DNA from: Metarhizium brunneum
Lineage: Eukaryota > Ascomycota > Sordariomycetes > Hypocreales > Clavicipitaceae
DNA length: 64,000 nt
Assembly (NCBI RefSeq): GCF_013426205.1
Contig: NC_089424.1
Coordinates: 992,001-1,056,000, forward strand
Direction of reading: 5' to 3'
A program made the position numbers and the translations under genes. Numbering within the stretch: position 1 is the stretch's first letter; the number at the start of each line of letters is the position of its first letter. Under the pieces are notes generated by a model, which was not told where the DNA came from, did no database searches, and saw only the letters and a list, made by a program, of their open reading frames with translations. Shown piece after piece: positions 44,878-55,111 of this stretch.

Positions 44878-47073
44878 TTAAGCAAAGTTGGATTTCAAAT
44901 TTTCTCGTTCCATGATATCAATCCAATGAGTGACATATTCCAACGAGTGCTCGCCATCGTAGGCCCTCCAAATAGCTTCGACAAGTTCTTCAGCTACTGA
45001 GACTGGCTTTGAAGGAAGAACAGTTTTAAGCAGCTTCAAACGATCTCGAATGAATTGTCGTGCACTGAGTACAGTTGATTCTGCGTCATCCTGGACCTGT
45101 TCGCCATGCTCCCGCTCACTGTTTTCGCGAGCGATTTCGATATATTGAAGCATGTCATGATGCTCAATGTGTTTGTCTGAGGCGTCTGCCGTTTGCGACT
45201 GACGTAACCCTTGGGTGAGTGGGCGCTGTAACCTCAACCCACTACTGGCAGTAATGCAGAGCAGAGGTTGTGTCATTTTACTTCCAGAGTATCCTGGAAG
45301 ACCCTTCAGGAGAGTGACGAGCTGTAGAGCTATGGGTGTAATCCACGTATGCCATGGGAAGTGGGCGTTGTTTTCCGCAGTCGTCTGGGGGCTATAACGT
45401 GCGACAAGAAGATCCGGGAAGGTCTGGTACAGCTGTAGCAGGCCCGCTTGGCGGTAAGCCTCGCCCACCCTAACAAGATGTTGGTTGGGTGTTTTGCTGT
45501 CGTCCGTCTTCCCTCCTGCCTCGAGATGACTAAGATCCAGGGCAAGTAATTGCTCCTCAACCGATGTAGCTTGTTCCATCAACCTCATGGCCGAGGTGAC
45601 ATGCGCAGAAGCGAACGTAGCCCGAGTACGAGCGGCATGGCGAAATCTGTGACACAATTTCATGGTGCGCGTGAAAAGTCGGAGACTCGTACTGCATATG
45701 CCAGTCCAGGGGTGCGGGCAATCATCGACGGGTACAAGAGGCAAGTCTGGGCCTATGCATGTCCGTACATCCGCCTCGCCAATGCCCTCGACAGCTTGTA
45801 GGCTCTTGCAGTTTGAGAGGACCATGGATAGGAGCATTTCGACATAGAGCCAGCTTTTGTTGAAGAATTGCAAGAGTTGGCGCTGGTCGGCAGGTAGTGA
45901 ATCTGAGTGCTGATTGATATTGTATAGCAAGGCTTTAGCCTCGCTCAAGAATGGCAATCCCAATTGGCCGGCGTTGAGCCAGCAGATACTTGTTCCGATG
46001 CAGAGTAATGAGTAGAGCAATCCTACAGGGACGGTATCGAATAGCTGATGTGAGTTTATAGTATGTAGATCCGCGGTGATCACCTCGGCAGCAGCCTTCA
46101 TCATTGAGAAAGACATGTCCTTCATGGTTGGGACCTTGGAAGCCAAGTAGGCTGTAGACATGGCCTGAAGGCTGAGCTGTACGGCTTCGCAGTTGGACCA
46201 AAGGGCGGCAGCAATAGTGCGATTGAAATTGGATTCGGAATCGTACTGGGACCAAAGGGGGCAAATATCGCGAAACCAGTATTCAACCATCATGGATGGC
46301 CCGTGGGCGACGGTGGAGATTGGAACCAATGACTGCCTTGCGTCTTGGTCAGTGTCGAAACAGCCCGAGTCATCCGAAAAAGCTGTTGATTCTTGTGAAA
46401 CCGTACTCCAAGTGATTTCTGTGTCGCAAAGAGCCGTGTCCTCGTTGTTGGGGGCTGGCTCATCGCTATCCCATCCGGAAAACCCTGTAGGTCCGGCGTG
46501 TGCCCAGTCTCCCTCGATAGCGCCATTGCTGCTGCTGCTGCCGGTGTTGAACGGATCCCACGCTAAACGACTCACAAGTCCGAGCAGTCCCAGATCCAAG
46601 ACAGACCTTGTCTCGTCTCTTGGGCAGTCAAAAGGAGCGTCGGCGGAGCTGCTGCTGCATGCGGTTGTTGATGTGAGTTGCGATTCCGACTCTGACAGAG
46701 CGGGATACTCGGGGGTAGCATCAGGCTCTGCAGGAAGCTGTCGGGACTGGGCAGGCTGTGATTTTCGAGCTGTGTAAAGCCATGTAGGCGAGGACTGGTG
46801 TTTCGCCCGATGAACTGGACGACTCTCGTGCTTGGTGGACCATCGGACATGTAAGCGATATCCACCACAATCTTGACCACGGGTAGCACATTGTCGGCAC
46901 GACGGTCTCGTTTCGTCGCATTTGATCTGTGACATGGGTTTTAGATGATTGTTTCCCTGACCTTTGGGATTTCCAGAGTTGATGAAATGCGGGAGACCTA
47001 CACGTCTCGCGCGACACGTCACGCAGCCATTGCGGGAGCGTGCGACACGGCCACAAGTCTGGTCGGCAGGCAT
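44878..47073 (-). CDS. Zn(II)2Cys6 transcription factor (706 aa)
   Basis: Exons 47073-47002 and 46926-44878. The binuclear zinc cluster is C17-x2-C20-x6-C27-x5-C33-x2-C36-x6-C43 (CVTCRARRIKCDETRPSC, RQCATRGQDC), complete only when the 75-nt intron is removed. That intron is a multiple of three and stop-free, so retention would put 25 residues inside the DNA-binding domain. A Ser-rich region follows, then the Fungal_trans_2-like regulatory domain from about 250 (MVEYWFRDICPLWSQYDSES). The C-terminus has predicted helices. Role: nuclear DNA-binding regulator. Its 3' end lies 239 bp from the amine-oxidase stop, and a role in controlling the amine oxidase or its neighbours is plausible by position only. 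Confidence 0.88.
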   Translation of the reverse strand: MPADQTCGRVARSRNGCVTCRARRVGLPHFINSGNPKGQGNNHLKPMSQIKCDETRPSCRQCATRGQDCGGYRLHVRWSTKHESRPVHRAKHQSSPTWLYTARKSQPAQSRQLPAEPDATPEYPALSESESQLTSTTACSSSSADAPFDCPRDETRSVLDLGLLGLVSRLAWDPFNTGSSSSNGAIEGDWAHAGPTGFSGWDSDEPAPNNEDTALCDTEITWSTVSQESTAFSDDSGCFDTDQDARQSLVPISTVAHGPSMMVEYWFRDICPLWSQYDSESNFNRTIAAALWSNCEAVQLSLQAMSTAYLASKVPTMKDMSFSMMKAAAEVITADLHTINSHQLFDTVPVGLLYSLLCIGTSICWLNAGQLGLPFLSEAKALLYNINQHSDSLPADQRQLLQFFNKSWLYVEMLLSMVLSNCKSLQAVEGIGEADVRTCIGPDLPLVPVDDCPHPWTGICSTSLRLFTRTMKLCHRFRHAARTRATFASAHVTSAMRLMEQATSVEEQLLALDLSHLEAGGKTDDSKTPNQHLVRVGEAYRQAGLLQLYQTFPDLLVARYSPQTTAENNAHFPWHTWITPIALQLVTLLKGLPGYSGSKMTQPLLCITASSGLRLQRPLTQGLRQSQTADASDKHIEHHDMLQYIEIARENSEREHGEQVQDDAESTVLSARQFIRDRLKLLKTVLPSKPVSVAEELVEAIWRAYDGEHSLEYVTHWIDIMERENLKSNFA

Positions 47074-47432
47074 GTTTGATCACGATATCGTCTCGCACGT
47101 CACTTGCAAAAACGTGCGGTTGTCGGCGAAGATGAAGGATGCGCGTAATGCCAATGATGACGACGACGACGAGGTCGCGGAAGGCATTGCATTGCAGTCA
47201 GATTCCTGCATGTGTCGTGGAACCCCTGAGGATGGAGGGTCTGGGGTCTGGGGTCTGGTCCGATTGACCCCTCAAAAAGACTTCCCCAGGAGGGCCAAGG
47301 AAAAGATCCGAACCCGGCGCCGTCAGTAAACTATTGATCGCGTGCACCAACTATCGCGTGTCACGTGCAGCCACCTCTCGCCACAAAACCTCTCTGGCAA
47401 CCAAGCTCCCACTTTGGCCCCAGCGAAATTTC
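47074..47432. promoter_or_regulatory. Upstream region of the Zn2Cys6 gene
   Basis: No separate gene. It contains a short GAC/GAT-rich simple repeat near 47155-47175 and a directly repeated GGTCTGGG motif near 47237-47258. Confidence 0.4.
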
Positions 47433-47800
47433 TCACAACCAGGCGTTGGCGGCGGAAGAGGCCGAGGTCAGTACAACGGCATTGATGATGGATGGGAGAA
47501 CCTCGATCCCGGCACGCTTGATCGCAATGACCCACGGTGACGCAGCGCTACCGGTGCCATGGAGGACATCTGGATCGTTGGAGGCAGCGCAAACACCAAT
47601 TGCAAGAGAGCCCAAGACGTAGAAAAAGAGGATGCGCCAAAAGACACGCTTGACCGCCTTGGGCATGTTCTTGCGCCGCTTCTCTGCCTCACCAGCCGCA
47701 ACAGCAATCATGTCCACCCCACCATATGAGAATGCCGCGTTGACGGAGGAAGCGACCAGCCGAGCTGCCAACGTGAATGTGGAATAGATGTCAATGGAAA
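47433..47800 (-). pseudogene. Fragment of an amino-acid permease (yeast AAT type)
   Basis: About 110 residues read without a break: FSYGGVDMIAVAAGEAEK, then AVKRVFWRILFFYVLGSLAI, SPWVIAIKRAGIEVLPSIIN and AVVLTSASSAANA. This is the middle of a ~550-aa amino-acid permease (TM6-TM8 region). The parts expected on both sides are missing and the frame ends at a stop directly after NAWL. It is a decayed fragment, unrelated to the two intact APC genes at 28.9 and 32.7 kb. Confidence 0.8.
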
Positions 47801-47984
47801 ACCGGTTCACTTTTATGGCTGTGCCACTTGTCCTCCACCGAGCAACAAGTCAATCCATCTGGTAAATGTCGGAACAGACATCTGGGCAGGCGGCTTGTAT
47901 GGACTGTTGCGCTATATTATATTTTCTGCACGTTGGTCCAATTGTTCTGTCTTCTGTTAGATTTTTGAGGACCATTTTTGCAAA

Positions 47985-48577
47985 TACCAACTCACTAGGT
48001 CCATTATGATTGTTGAGACTGGCATATCGTGTGGTGCCTCCAGGAGGGCGGTTGTCCCGAGTTCCTGACCCATCAGTTACATCCAAATATCTCACCAGGC
48101 CAAAGTCAATGGTATAAAGTACGTTACCGTTATGACCAATTCCCAGAAGGAAATTGTCTGGCTTGATATCACAGTGTAGGTAACTATGCTCGTGGATTTG
48201 TTTGACTCGACGAATAGCTTGGTCGGCTATGAGAAGGACCGTTTTAAGCGAAAATTTCTGACTGCAGTAGTTGAACAGATCCTGGAGTGATGGCCCCAGC
48301 AGTTCGAATCGCCTTCTTGACTAAACCACAGGAAGCGCGGTATTCCAGTTTCGCCAGATAGGGCAGCGTACATCGGCTTTATATTCGAGTGCCTCGGGAC
48401 CGTCTCGTATATGTGCGAGTTTCATCGCAACCTCTTGCTTTGTCTCAACGTCGGTTCCTAATACAACTATATGAGCCTTCACTCTGAAATGGTAAGTGAT
48501 AAGATCGTACCAGCATACACAAGGCCGAAGCCTCCTTCCCCGACTTTATAGCCGACGCGGTATCTTTTGTTGACCAT
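47985..48577 (-). pseudogene. Casein-kinase-1-like relic, frameshifted and truncated
   Basis: The start at 48577 gives MVNKRYRVGYKVGEGGFG (Gly-rich loop). After a 76-79-nt intron come TKQEVAMKLAHIRDGPEALE with the ATP-site Lys. Two bases are then lost before YAALSGETGIPRFLWF. A second break with a small deletion precedes LLGPSLQDLFNYC. The catalytic part reads on as HEHSYLHCDIKPDNFLLGIG, IDFGLVRYLD and GTTRYASLNNHNG, then stops matching the family. HCDIKPDN (for HRDIKPDN) and DFG mark it as CK1. The C-lobe is gone; the sequence abuts the permease fragment. Confidence 0.78.
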
Positions 48578-49416
48578 AGTATCCTGTACGAAGGCTCATG
48601 TGAGTTGACCTCGTGTAGATTTATTGAGGACTATTCATACCTTCAAGATGAAGTGACGGTGCCGCCATGGCAAACGTCGTCGACACGGAGATGAGAGAGT
48701 GAGAAGGGCGAGGGCAGGCAAGGCTGGGTTGGGATGATAACTCGGAGACGCGTGTCCACGCGCTGTTACTTCATCGCAACATCTGTGGGAATTAAGCCAG
48801 CTTGAGAGTCGTCGGGTAAGATGTCACTGGCATCCTTTTTCGCGAAACCTGCACGGCAACGAAGCGGAATGCATTCACATGCCTACGTGCAAGCTGCGGA
48901 TAGTATCTTGCCTGGCGTATCGCATGTGTACAAGTACTGTACGTTTCCTAGTATTGCATTTAAGTCATACAAGCTAGGTATGTGGACCAGTCTGAAAAGG
49001 TTAACCCTACCTTCGCCAACATGGACCTTCTACAACTGAGTACAGCGCGTGATAATTGGATAGGAGAAGCATAACACCCTGAACGAAAGGCCGCTCATAG
49101 CAAGACCACAGAATCAAAAGCACCTGCTTTTAAATGAGCCTTCGTAAAGTAATCCTTCAGCTAAAAGGATTAAACTTAGTAGAGAGAGCAACTTCTCGCT
49201 GGAATTTTAGGATAATCTGTTAAAAGTCTGGCTTACGCCGCGTGCCCTAAGAGAGCTTGACTATCGGAATAAGCGACGATCTTCGACGAAATTCGCAGTA
49301 CCTGACTTGTACTCAAAAAACCTTGATCGATTTGCGAGGCACGGTGGCCCCGACCTTTGTCAACTTCGAGGAGTACGGCCCCAATCTCAATATAGTAATT
49401 ATATACTAATTGATGT
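48578..49416. other. Intergenic sequence between gene relics
   Basis: No gene is recognisable. Composition becomes AT-rich towards 49400 as the next relic begins. Confidence 0.35.
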
Positions 49417-49439
49417 GTTTAGTATACCGAACACTGCAG

Positions 49440-50340
49440 TACTGCGAACGATATAAGCTCAAGTCGCTCTTTACCGTCTCGAAGTCAACAGACACTGTTA
49501 ACAAATGCAATGAGCGTCGCCACAAGAACGAAGAAGTTGTCTGCCTACGGCAAGGAGTTTCAACAACATCTCACCGATTACAATATATATCGTGCAGACC
49601 ACGATTATGACAATGATGCTCCTAAACCTAAAAACCTGGCTCAAATGCATGAAGAGCTGACGATTGAAAGAGTATCGCTTTCACCATCTCAATTTTCTCT
49701 GTCGGCTTTCCGAGATTTTAAACAAAAGAATACATAAGCAGCTTTTGAGAAAGACGTCACGAGACCTGTTATTCCTGTAATTTCTGGCAACTCTACTATC
49801 CACAACTAGTATAACGTCCGGTTTACTAAGCTTAAGCCTATAACAATCCAGGATATAATAAAACCGCAGCTGGCCTTCTTTAATAGAGCTTACCTAGGAG
49901 ATCTTAGTTGAAAGGTTAGGACTAATTAAGCTGCTTTATTAATAGGTATCCCTAATAACTACCCTAGTATCCTAGTAGAGCCTAACTTCTTCCTAGAAGT
50001 TAAGGGGCCTAATAGTAATACTTTTATAGCCTCGTAGCAAGCCTACTGTAATAGAGTATATAGTGCTTACATTATACACGCCTTATAAAACTACTATAAG
50101 GCCAAGCAGACATATAATAGTAATACCTACACTTATAGCTTCACTTACCAGACTAGCACTAGTACCCTTTAGCTGTACGCTCAACACATCACCGCCCCCA
50201 GAACAGCTGAGGAGCGGCCCGGGTACCACATGACGTTCCTAAGAGCATATGCATTAGCAGGCGACTATAAGATTTTCGTGAAAGGCGCGACTGCATTTAG
50301 AAATCTTAAGGATTAGCCCAACAGCAGCGGAACAGTTTTA
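49440..50340 (+). pseudogene. Relic of a fungal conserved protein (DUF7924-like), many stops, no frameshift
   Basis: One frame gives the whole protein interrupted only by stop codons. It begins SAYGKEFQQHLTDYNIYRAD and DAPKPKNLAQMHEELT, SLSPSQFSLSAFRDFKQKNT, then a TAA at 49735. It runs on through VISGNSTIHN, IIKPQLAFFNRAYLGDL, PNFFLEVKGPNSN, IIHAL, YKAKQTYNSNTYTYSFTYQT, LYAQHITAPRT, GYHMTFLRAYALAGDYKIFV and KGATAFRNLKD. At least eight in-frame TAA/TAG codons occur, without a frame change over about 830 nt. The motif series (NFFLEVKGP, YAQHITxP, YHMTxLRxxxL, ATAFRNxxD) is that of a common fungal family I associate with DUF7924. Stops without indels in an AT-shifted sequence suggest RIP-type C-to-T mutation. 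Confidence 0.75.
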
Positions 50341-51639
50341 TCTGGACTACAAACACCGGAGCTGTTTAAGGGATAGTAGTAAGACAAGATAAGCTCGTTA
50401 AAACGAACGAAGAGGTCTCAAGCGCTCTTGATTTACACAAGTCCGGAGATAGTACAATACATACCACCTGGCAGGATACGGACTACGCGCTTCAGCAATA
50501 ATTTACTAATAGTAGCAAGAATTCCCCGTAATATAACACTAAGGCATATACTACTACACCCTAATATTTATACGTGGAGAAAGATTTACTAAATCTGAGC
50601 CAGGAATCGGTAGTCTTAGCCCTCGACAACCTATAAATAAGTTTTACGTCTAGTTTTACTACTTTTACCACAGACCCAGTGCAGCCGAACATTGAAGCGT
50701 TCGAGGAATTCTATCAGCCCAGCCTCTACTTCTAACAGAACCCACCCGTGCCAGCGACGTACGGAAGGTACAGCGCGACGCACTACGCGGTCGTCTGGTC
50801 AGGCTACGGTGTCTACATTTTCAGGTCCAGGCACCTCGTATTAGGTAGAGATATATACGCGTAGAGGAAAGGTTTACTTTAAGGATTTAAACAGGGAGGA
50901 GAATCAGACTGAGTTGAAGGAATGGACCGAACATACAGTGGACGAAACGCAATGCTATTATTGGCAAAGCGCTGCGTCGCAACCATCATTCTGGACAACG
51001 GAGTTGCCAAAGGGGGCAAAGAACGTTCGTCAACACCGATCGTGAATGAATTGTTGTCTGATGGGGATGTGTCGGTTGCGTTTGTTGGAACAAGTGAAAT
51101 TGTACCTTCCTCAATAACATGATTCACATCAGACGATTGGCCTTTGAACGCGAGAGGATATTGTGTTGTTGACACATTTCTGTGTTGGTCATAGAGAATG
51201 TTCGTCGTCAACTAGCAGCGGTGACTATGTGAAGACAAGAACGTTTATTGCACCAGAACTTGGTGCCGGAGAACTCTGATGACGAACACCTATGAACTCT
51301 TCACTCAGATTTGCCACGCACTTACGAAGCTACATGAACGAATGGAGATACGACTTATATTAAAACGCAACGTAGCTTCTCTTTTCGGGCGGCGAATGAT
51401 GACAGAAAGAAATCAATGTTACCCTTCTGGTCTTGACGCAGTGCTGAGCTGCTGGCACAGCTTCAGTGGTTTCTGACCAATCCTGCCTTCAAAATGCAAA
51501 CAGCGCCCGACGACGCACACGCTACGGTTCATTCTGTCCCCAGTTTAGTCAAACGTAACGACGGCAGATGGTTCTGTGTCAGGGACGGTTTCTGTGCGCA
51601 CTCTCCAATGCAACTATGTTGGCGACCGCTAATGCTTAA
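50341..51639. other. Degenerate sequence, no gene supported
   Basis: Probably a continuation of decayed coding sequence (isolated open stretches at 50700-51120), but no family is readable. I see no repeat boundary. Confidence 0.3.
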
Positions 51640-51804
51640 GACGAAGCACAGTGGACGCCGCTTCACCTTGCAGCAAAGAACAACCATATTGGAGCGATCC
51701 GGACTTTAATAGAAGCCGGGGCAATCTTTGATGCTCAGGACAAGTCTCAGTTAATGCCTCTTTGCCTTGCATTATTATTCTTAATTTACGGATATATATA
51801 ATCC
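51640..51804 (+). pseudogene. Ankyrin-repeat fragment
   Basis: An open stretch encodes DEAQWTPLHLAAKNNHIGAI, then RTLIEAGAIFDAQDKSQLMP and LCLALLF. This is one full ankyrin repeat (TPLHLAA ... LIEAGA) and the start of a second. A stop (TAA at 51629-51631) lies just upstream in frame and the match is lost after LALLF, so this is an orphan piece of an ankyrin gene. Confidence 0.7.
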
Positions 51805-51908
51805 ATGTGCCACGAGTCTCAGGCAAGTCCTCAAGATTAAAAAGAATTAATGGCATATAGTTCGCTGTTCCTGGTCAAATCTTTTCCAACAACTTACATG
51901 ACTCGCGT

Positions 51909-53596
51909 CTAGTCGTCCCATTTCCTCATCATTGCTCGTATGTCCAGACAATCCAAGTCAGTAGCCTCTCCCAGCCTCCCAGCATCCATCCGCCTAATCA
52001 TATCAGCATGCGCCGGACTCCTCGGCGCAATTGCATACGGAAACTCCTTTGGAAAGCAGGCCACTCCACAGCCAAGCTCCAGTTCCACGTCAATCTCTTT
52101 CCCCTGCCCGTCGACGGCCTTGCCAATGTCAAACGCGGCGAGCGTCTGCGCAAACGTCAGATACAGAATAGTATCGGCCACATACCTCCCCGGACACAAC
52201 CGGCGCCCATAGCCAAACGCGTCCAGACGCGGGTCGCGCTCGTTCCGCGGCTCCAGGAACCGCTCGGGGTCGAAATCGCCCGGCCGGGGATACACATCCG
52301 GATCGTGCAGAAACCACCACACGGCCGGCATGATGATGGCGCCCTTGGGGATACGATATCCCCCACACACCGCCTCTTCCGAAGTAGCATGCGCCAAGCC
52401 AAGCGGGACCGCCGGCGACCACCGGTACGCCTCCTTGACCAGGGCGTCGACATAGGGCAGCCTGTGACGGTCCGAAGCGGCAGGGAGCCGGCGCGGCCCC
52501 AGGACCGAGTCAATCTCCTCTTGCGCCCTGCGCTGCACGCCGGGGAACAGGATCATGCACAGGACAAAGACTCGCAGCGCGGTGACAATGGTATCCGAGC
52601 CCCCGAGGTACATGACGGCGGCGGTGGTCTTGATCTCGTCCTCGTCCCTGGGCGTCAGCGTCCCGCCGGGCGCCGCCTCGCGATGCTGAGCCACGAGCCG
52701 CGACACAAACGACTCGCGCTGCGTGCCCGACGCCATCCGGCCCAGGACAAACTCGAACGGCACACTGGCCATTTGCTGCGCCACCTTGCCGAACCGCCTG
52801 GCCGTCTGCTGGAAGCCGGCCCCGGGGCACCAGGCAGGCAGATACTTGAGGGCCGGGACGACGTCGACGGCCCACGCGCCGGGCACAATGGCCAGCCCGA
52901 GCTGCGACACGGACAGCTCAATCAGCTCGATGAGGGGGTCGGCCTCGGCCGCGCTGCTCGTCGCGTAGCCGTAGGTGATTCTCAACACGGAGCCGCCGGC
53001 GTGGCTGCCGGCCGGACAGGAACGGCGATTAGCCCGGCGTGCGGTTACGGGTGCAGGAGCCCGGGTGTAACTCACTTTGCGAGATGCCTAAACAGGCTGT
53101 TTGGGCTATTGAGCACCTGTAGCAAATACCTGCGCGTGGCCGCGTCCTGCGCCTCGTCAAACCTCGACGCCGACGCCGCGGTGCCGAGGTGCTGGTGCAC
53201 CATTTTCCGACAGCGCCGGAAGCGCGCGTCGTCTCCGCGGAGGACGAACAGGCGTCCGTAGCCGCAGAGGTTCGTGGCGAACTCGGACGTCGGCCGGTCC
53301 GACGACTTGGACGACGTGCGCGTCAGCAGCTCGTGGGCCGCGTCTCGGTCGTGGACGAGGACAATGGTCTGGCCGAGCACGCGGACGGAGCTGACGGGGC
53401 CGTAGAGGTCCTTGTGCGCGATCCAGTGCTGATACTCGGGCCTGCCGCCGGGCGGGAAGTCTCGCATGTTGCCTAGGATCGGGAGGCCCCTGGGGCCGGG
53501 GGGGAGGTTGTGGGCGTGGCGTTTTCGAAAGACGGCGAGGTAGATGCAGTACGTCATGGCGGTGACGCAGACACCGGTAATGAGTACGCTCGTCAT
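51909..53596 (-). CDS. Cytochrome P450 monooxygenase, OrdA/O-methylsterigmatocystin-oxidoreductase-like (538 aa)
   Basis: Exons 53596-53076 and 53004-51909. An N-terminal membrane anchor (LITGVCVTAMTYCIYLAVF) precedes the proline hinge LPPGPRGLPILGN. The I-helix reads YLGGSDTIVTAL. The ExxR motif is KEAYRWSPAVPLG, and PERF is present. The heme loop is FGYGRRLCPGR with Cys444 as iron ligand. Features such as HPLAH-like GLAHATSEEAVCGGYRIPKG resemble the CYP64/OrdA-related group of fungal P450s. The coding region is much more GC-rich than its surroundings. No polyketide synthase, NRPS or terpene gene is visible nearby, so a secondary-metabolite role is open. An ER membrane enzyme that needs NADPH-P450 reductase. 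Confidence 0.9.
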
Positions 53597-55111
53597 TGTG
53601 CGACTTGACTGCTTGTCAAGACGGGTGAGGCAGCTGGGCTCCTTTACGAAACTTGGCAACGACTACTGGTCCTGTCGATGGCTGGTCAAGGTTCCAAGCA
53701 GAGATGGATGAGCTGGAGTTGAGCTGATGCGGTATATGGGACCGTTCTTTGCGTTTTATAAGCTCTAGATGAGCGGCGTGAATGCCTGACCGGCATTTCA
53801 GTTCAAACCGGTGAGCTGACGGCGTTGTCGGCGGTGCAGCAAGAGTCAGGCTGCAGCGGGCTATGGAAATGCACGTTTCATTGGGCCTGGCAACGAACAA
53901 ACGAGAGCTGTCGCCGTAGGGTCAGGTTCTGTCACATTCTGCATGTGTTGGTACACCATTTTGGTTTTGATTGCTTGTGGGTGGTGGTGTTGTGTCTTGG
54001 CCGTTGCTGCGCAGTCGACGGCCTCTGACGTGGTTGCTTTTATCACCACGTTTCGAACATGGTATAAACTTCCACTTCGTCACTCACTGATTAATAGGCT
54101 TATAAACTTCTTTGGAATCATTCATCCCCAAAGTACCGCTTCATCCAGGTCTTTCTCCATCAGATATGGCAACTGCCAGAACTAGGCAGAGTATCGCCGC
54201 CTCACGAAACGGGGCAGGATGTCGAGGATGCGGCTGGAGGCCATGTGACGCAAAACCCAGCCTACATCAACTCGTGTGGTCGCACCAAATGAGCAGTCAT
54301 CTTTCCTGACATGGAGCTGGAGACGTGTGTGCAACGGGCATTGGTTGTCTTTCTCCCCGCGTCACGTCCGCACATCTGGTCGATAGCACTGCAGCTCTGC
54401 CATGAGGATGTAGATGCTTGGAATACTCTCACGTTGGTCTAGCGAGCATCTATATCCATGAATTCCCCGCGGGGCCGTCGGAAATATGTCAGTACTTGAC
54501 ACGAGTAAATCCATTGGGGCGCCTGACTCGCGGCAGCTGGGATGTCTGAGCTGGGCTCTTGGTCGGACCAAGTCCGATCCTATCCCTTTGACTGCGGTAA
54601 GGTCCAACAAAGGTATCGGGCCCACCTTGTTACGATATTTATTAGGTACCTTTATATCTTTTATTTTATTTTTTTTAATTAATTAGAGCCCTTACAGGGT
54701 ATAAAAGTTGGACCTTACCGCAGTCAAAGGGATCGGGGATCCGGTGGCACAAATATCTACGTACTCCAAGCCGCACCTGATTGCCCAAAGGGAGAGGCGG
54801 CCGCGGTTGTAACCTTGCTCAATGTAGTCGTCGTGGTGGCGGAGGGGGATGATTTACGAGCCAATTAGGACCAGGATGAAGTGAATCATAATTTAGTAAT
54901 GAGATTTCTTGTCGACCGTCTGGACGGCTAAAAGTACTCTAATTCAGCCGAGCTTTGACCCAGCCTGGACTTAGGCGATAACAAGCAGCTGCCCTGTCCG
55001 TCATCGGGGATGGATCGATCGGTTTCTAATTGATTCCCATCGAGGCTCTCATGCCTTCCAGTCCGAATACTGCAACACTTGAACACAGGCACGACGAATC
55101 CCACGAATGGA
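53597..55111. other. Intergenic region carrying an inverted-repeat element
   Basis: It contains the P450 upstream region and the TIR element at 54576-54742. No gene is recognisable elsewhere. Confidence 0.45.
54576..54742. mobile_element. Second MITE-like element with 27-bp perfect inverted repeats
   Basis: The left arm (54582-54608, starting ATCCCTTTGACTGCGG and ending AAGGTCCAAC) is perfectly repeated in inverse orientation at 54707-54733. Flanking GATCC on each side extends the symmetry imperfectly. The interior is AT-rich with a TTTATTTTATT run. About 167 bp in total, with no coding capacity and no relation to the element at 41733. Confidence 0.85.

Noticed and set aside
52008..53261. 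Long plus-strand open frame of 417 codons
   Set aside because: Antisense shadow of the GC-rich P450 gene, Arg/Pro/Ala-rich with no motif.
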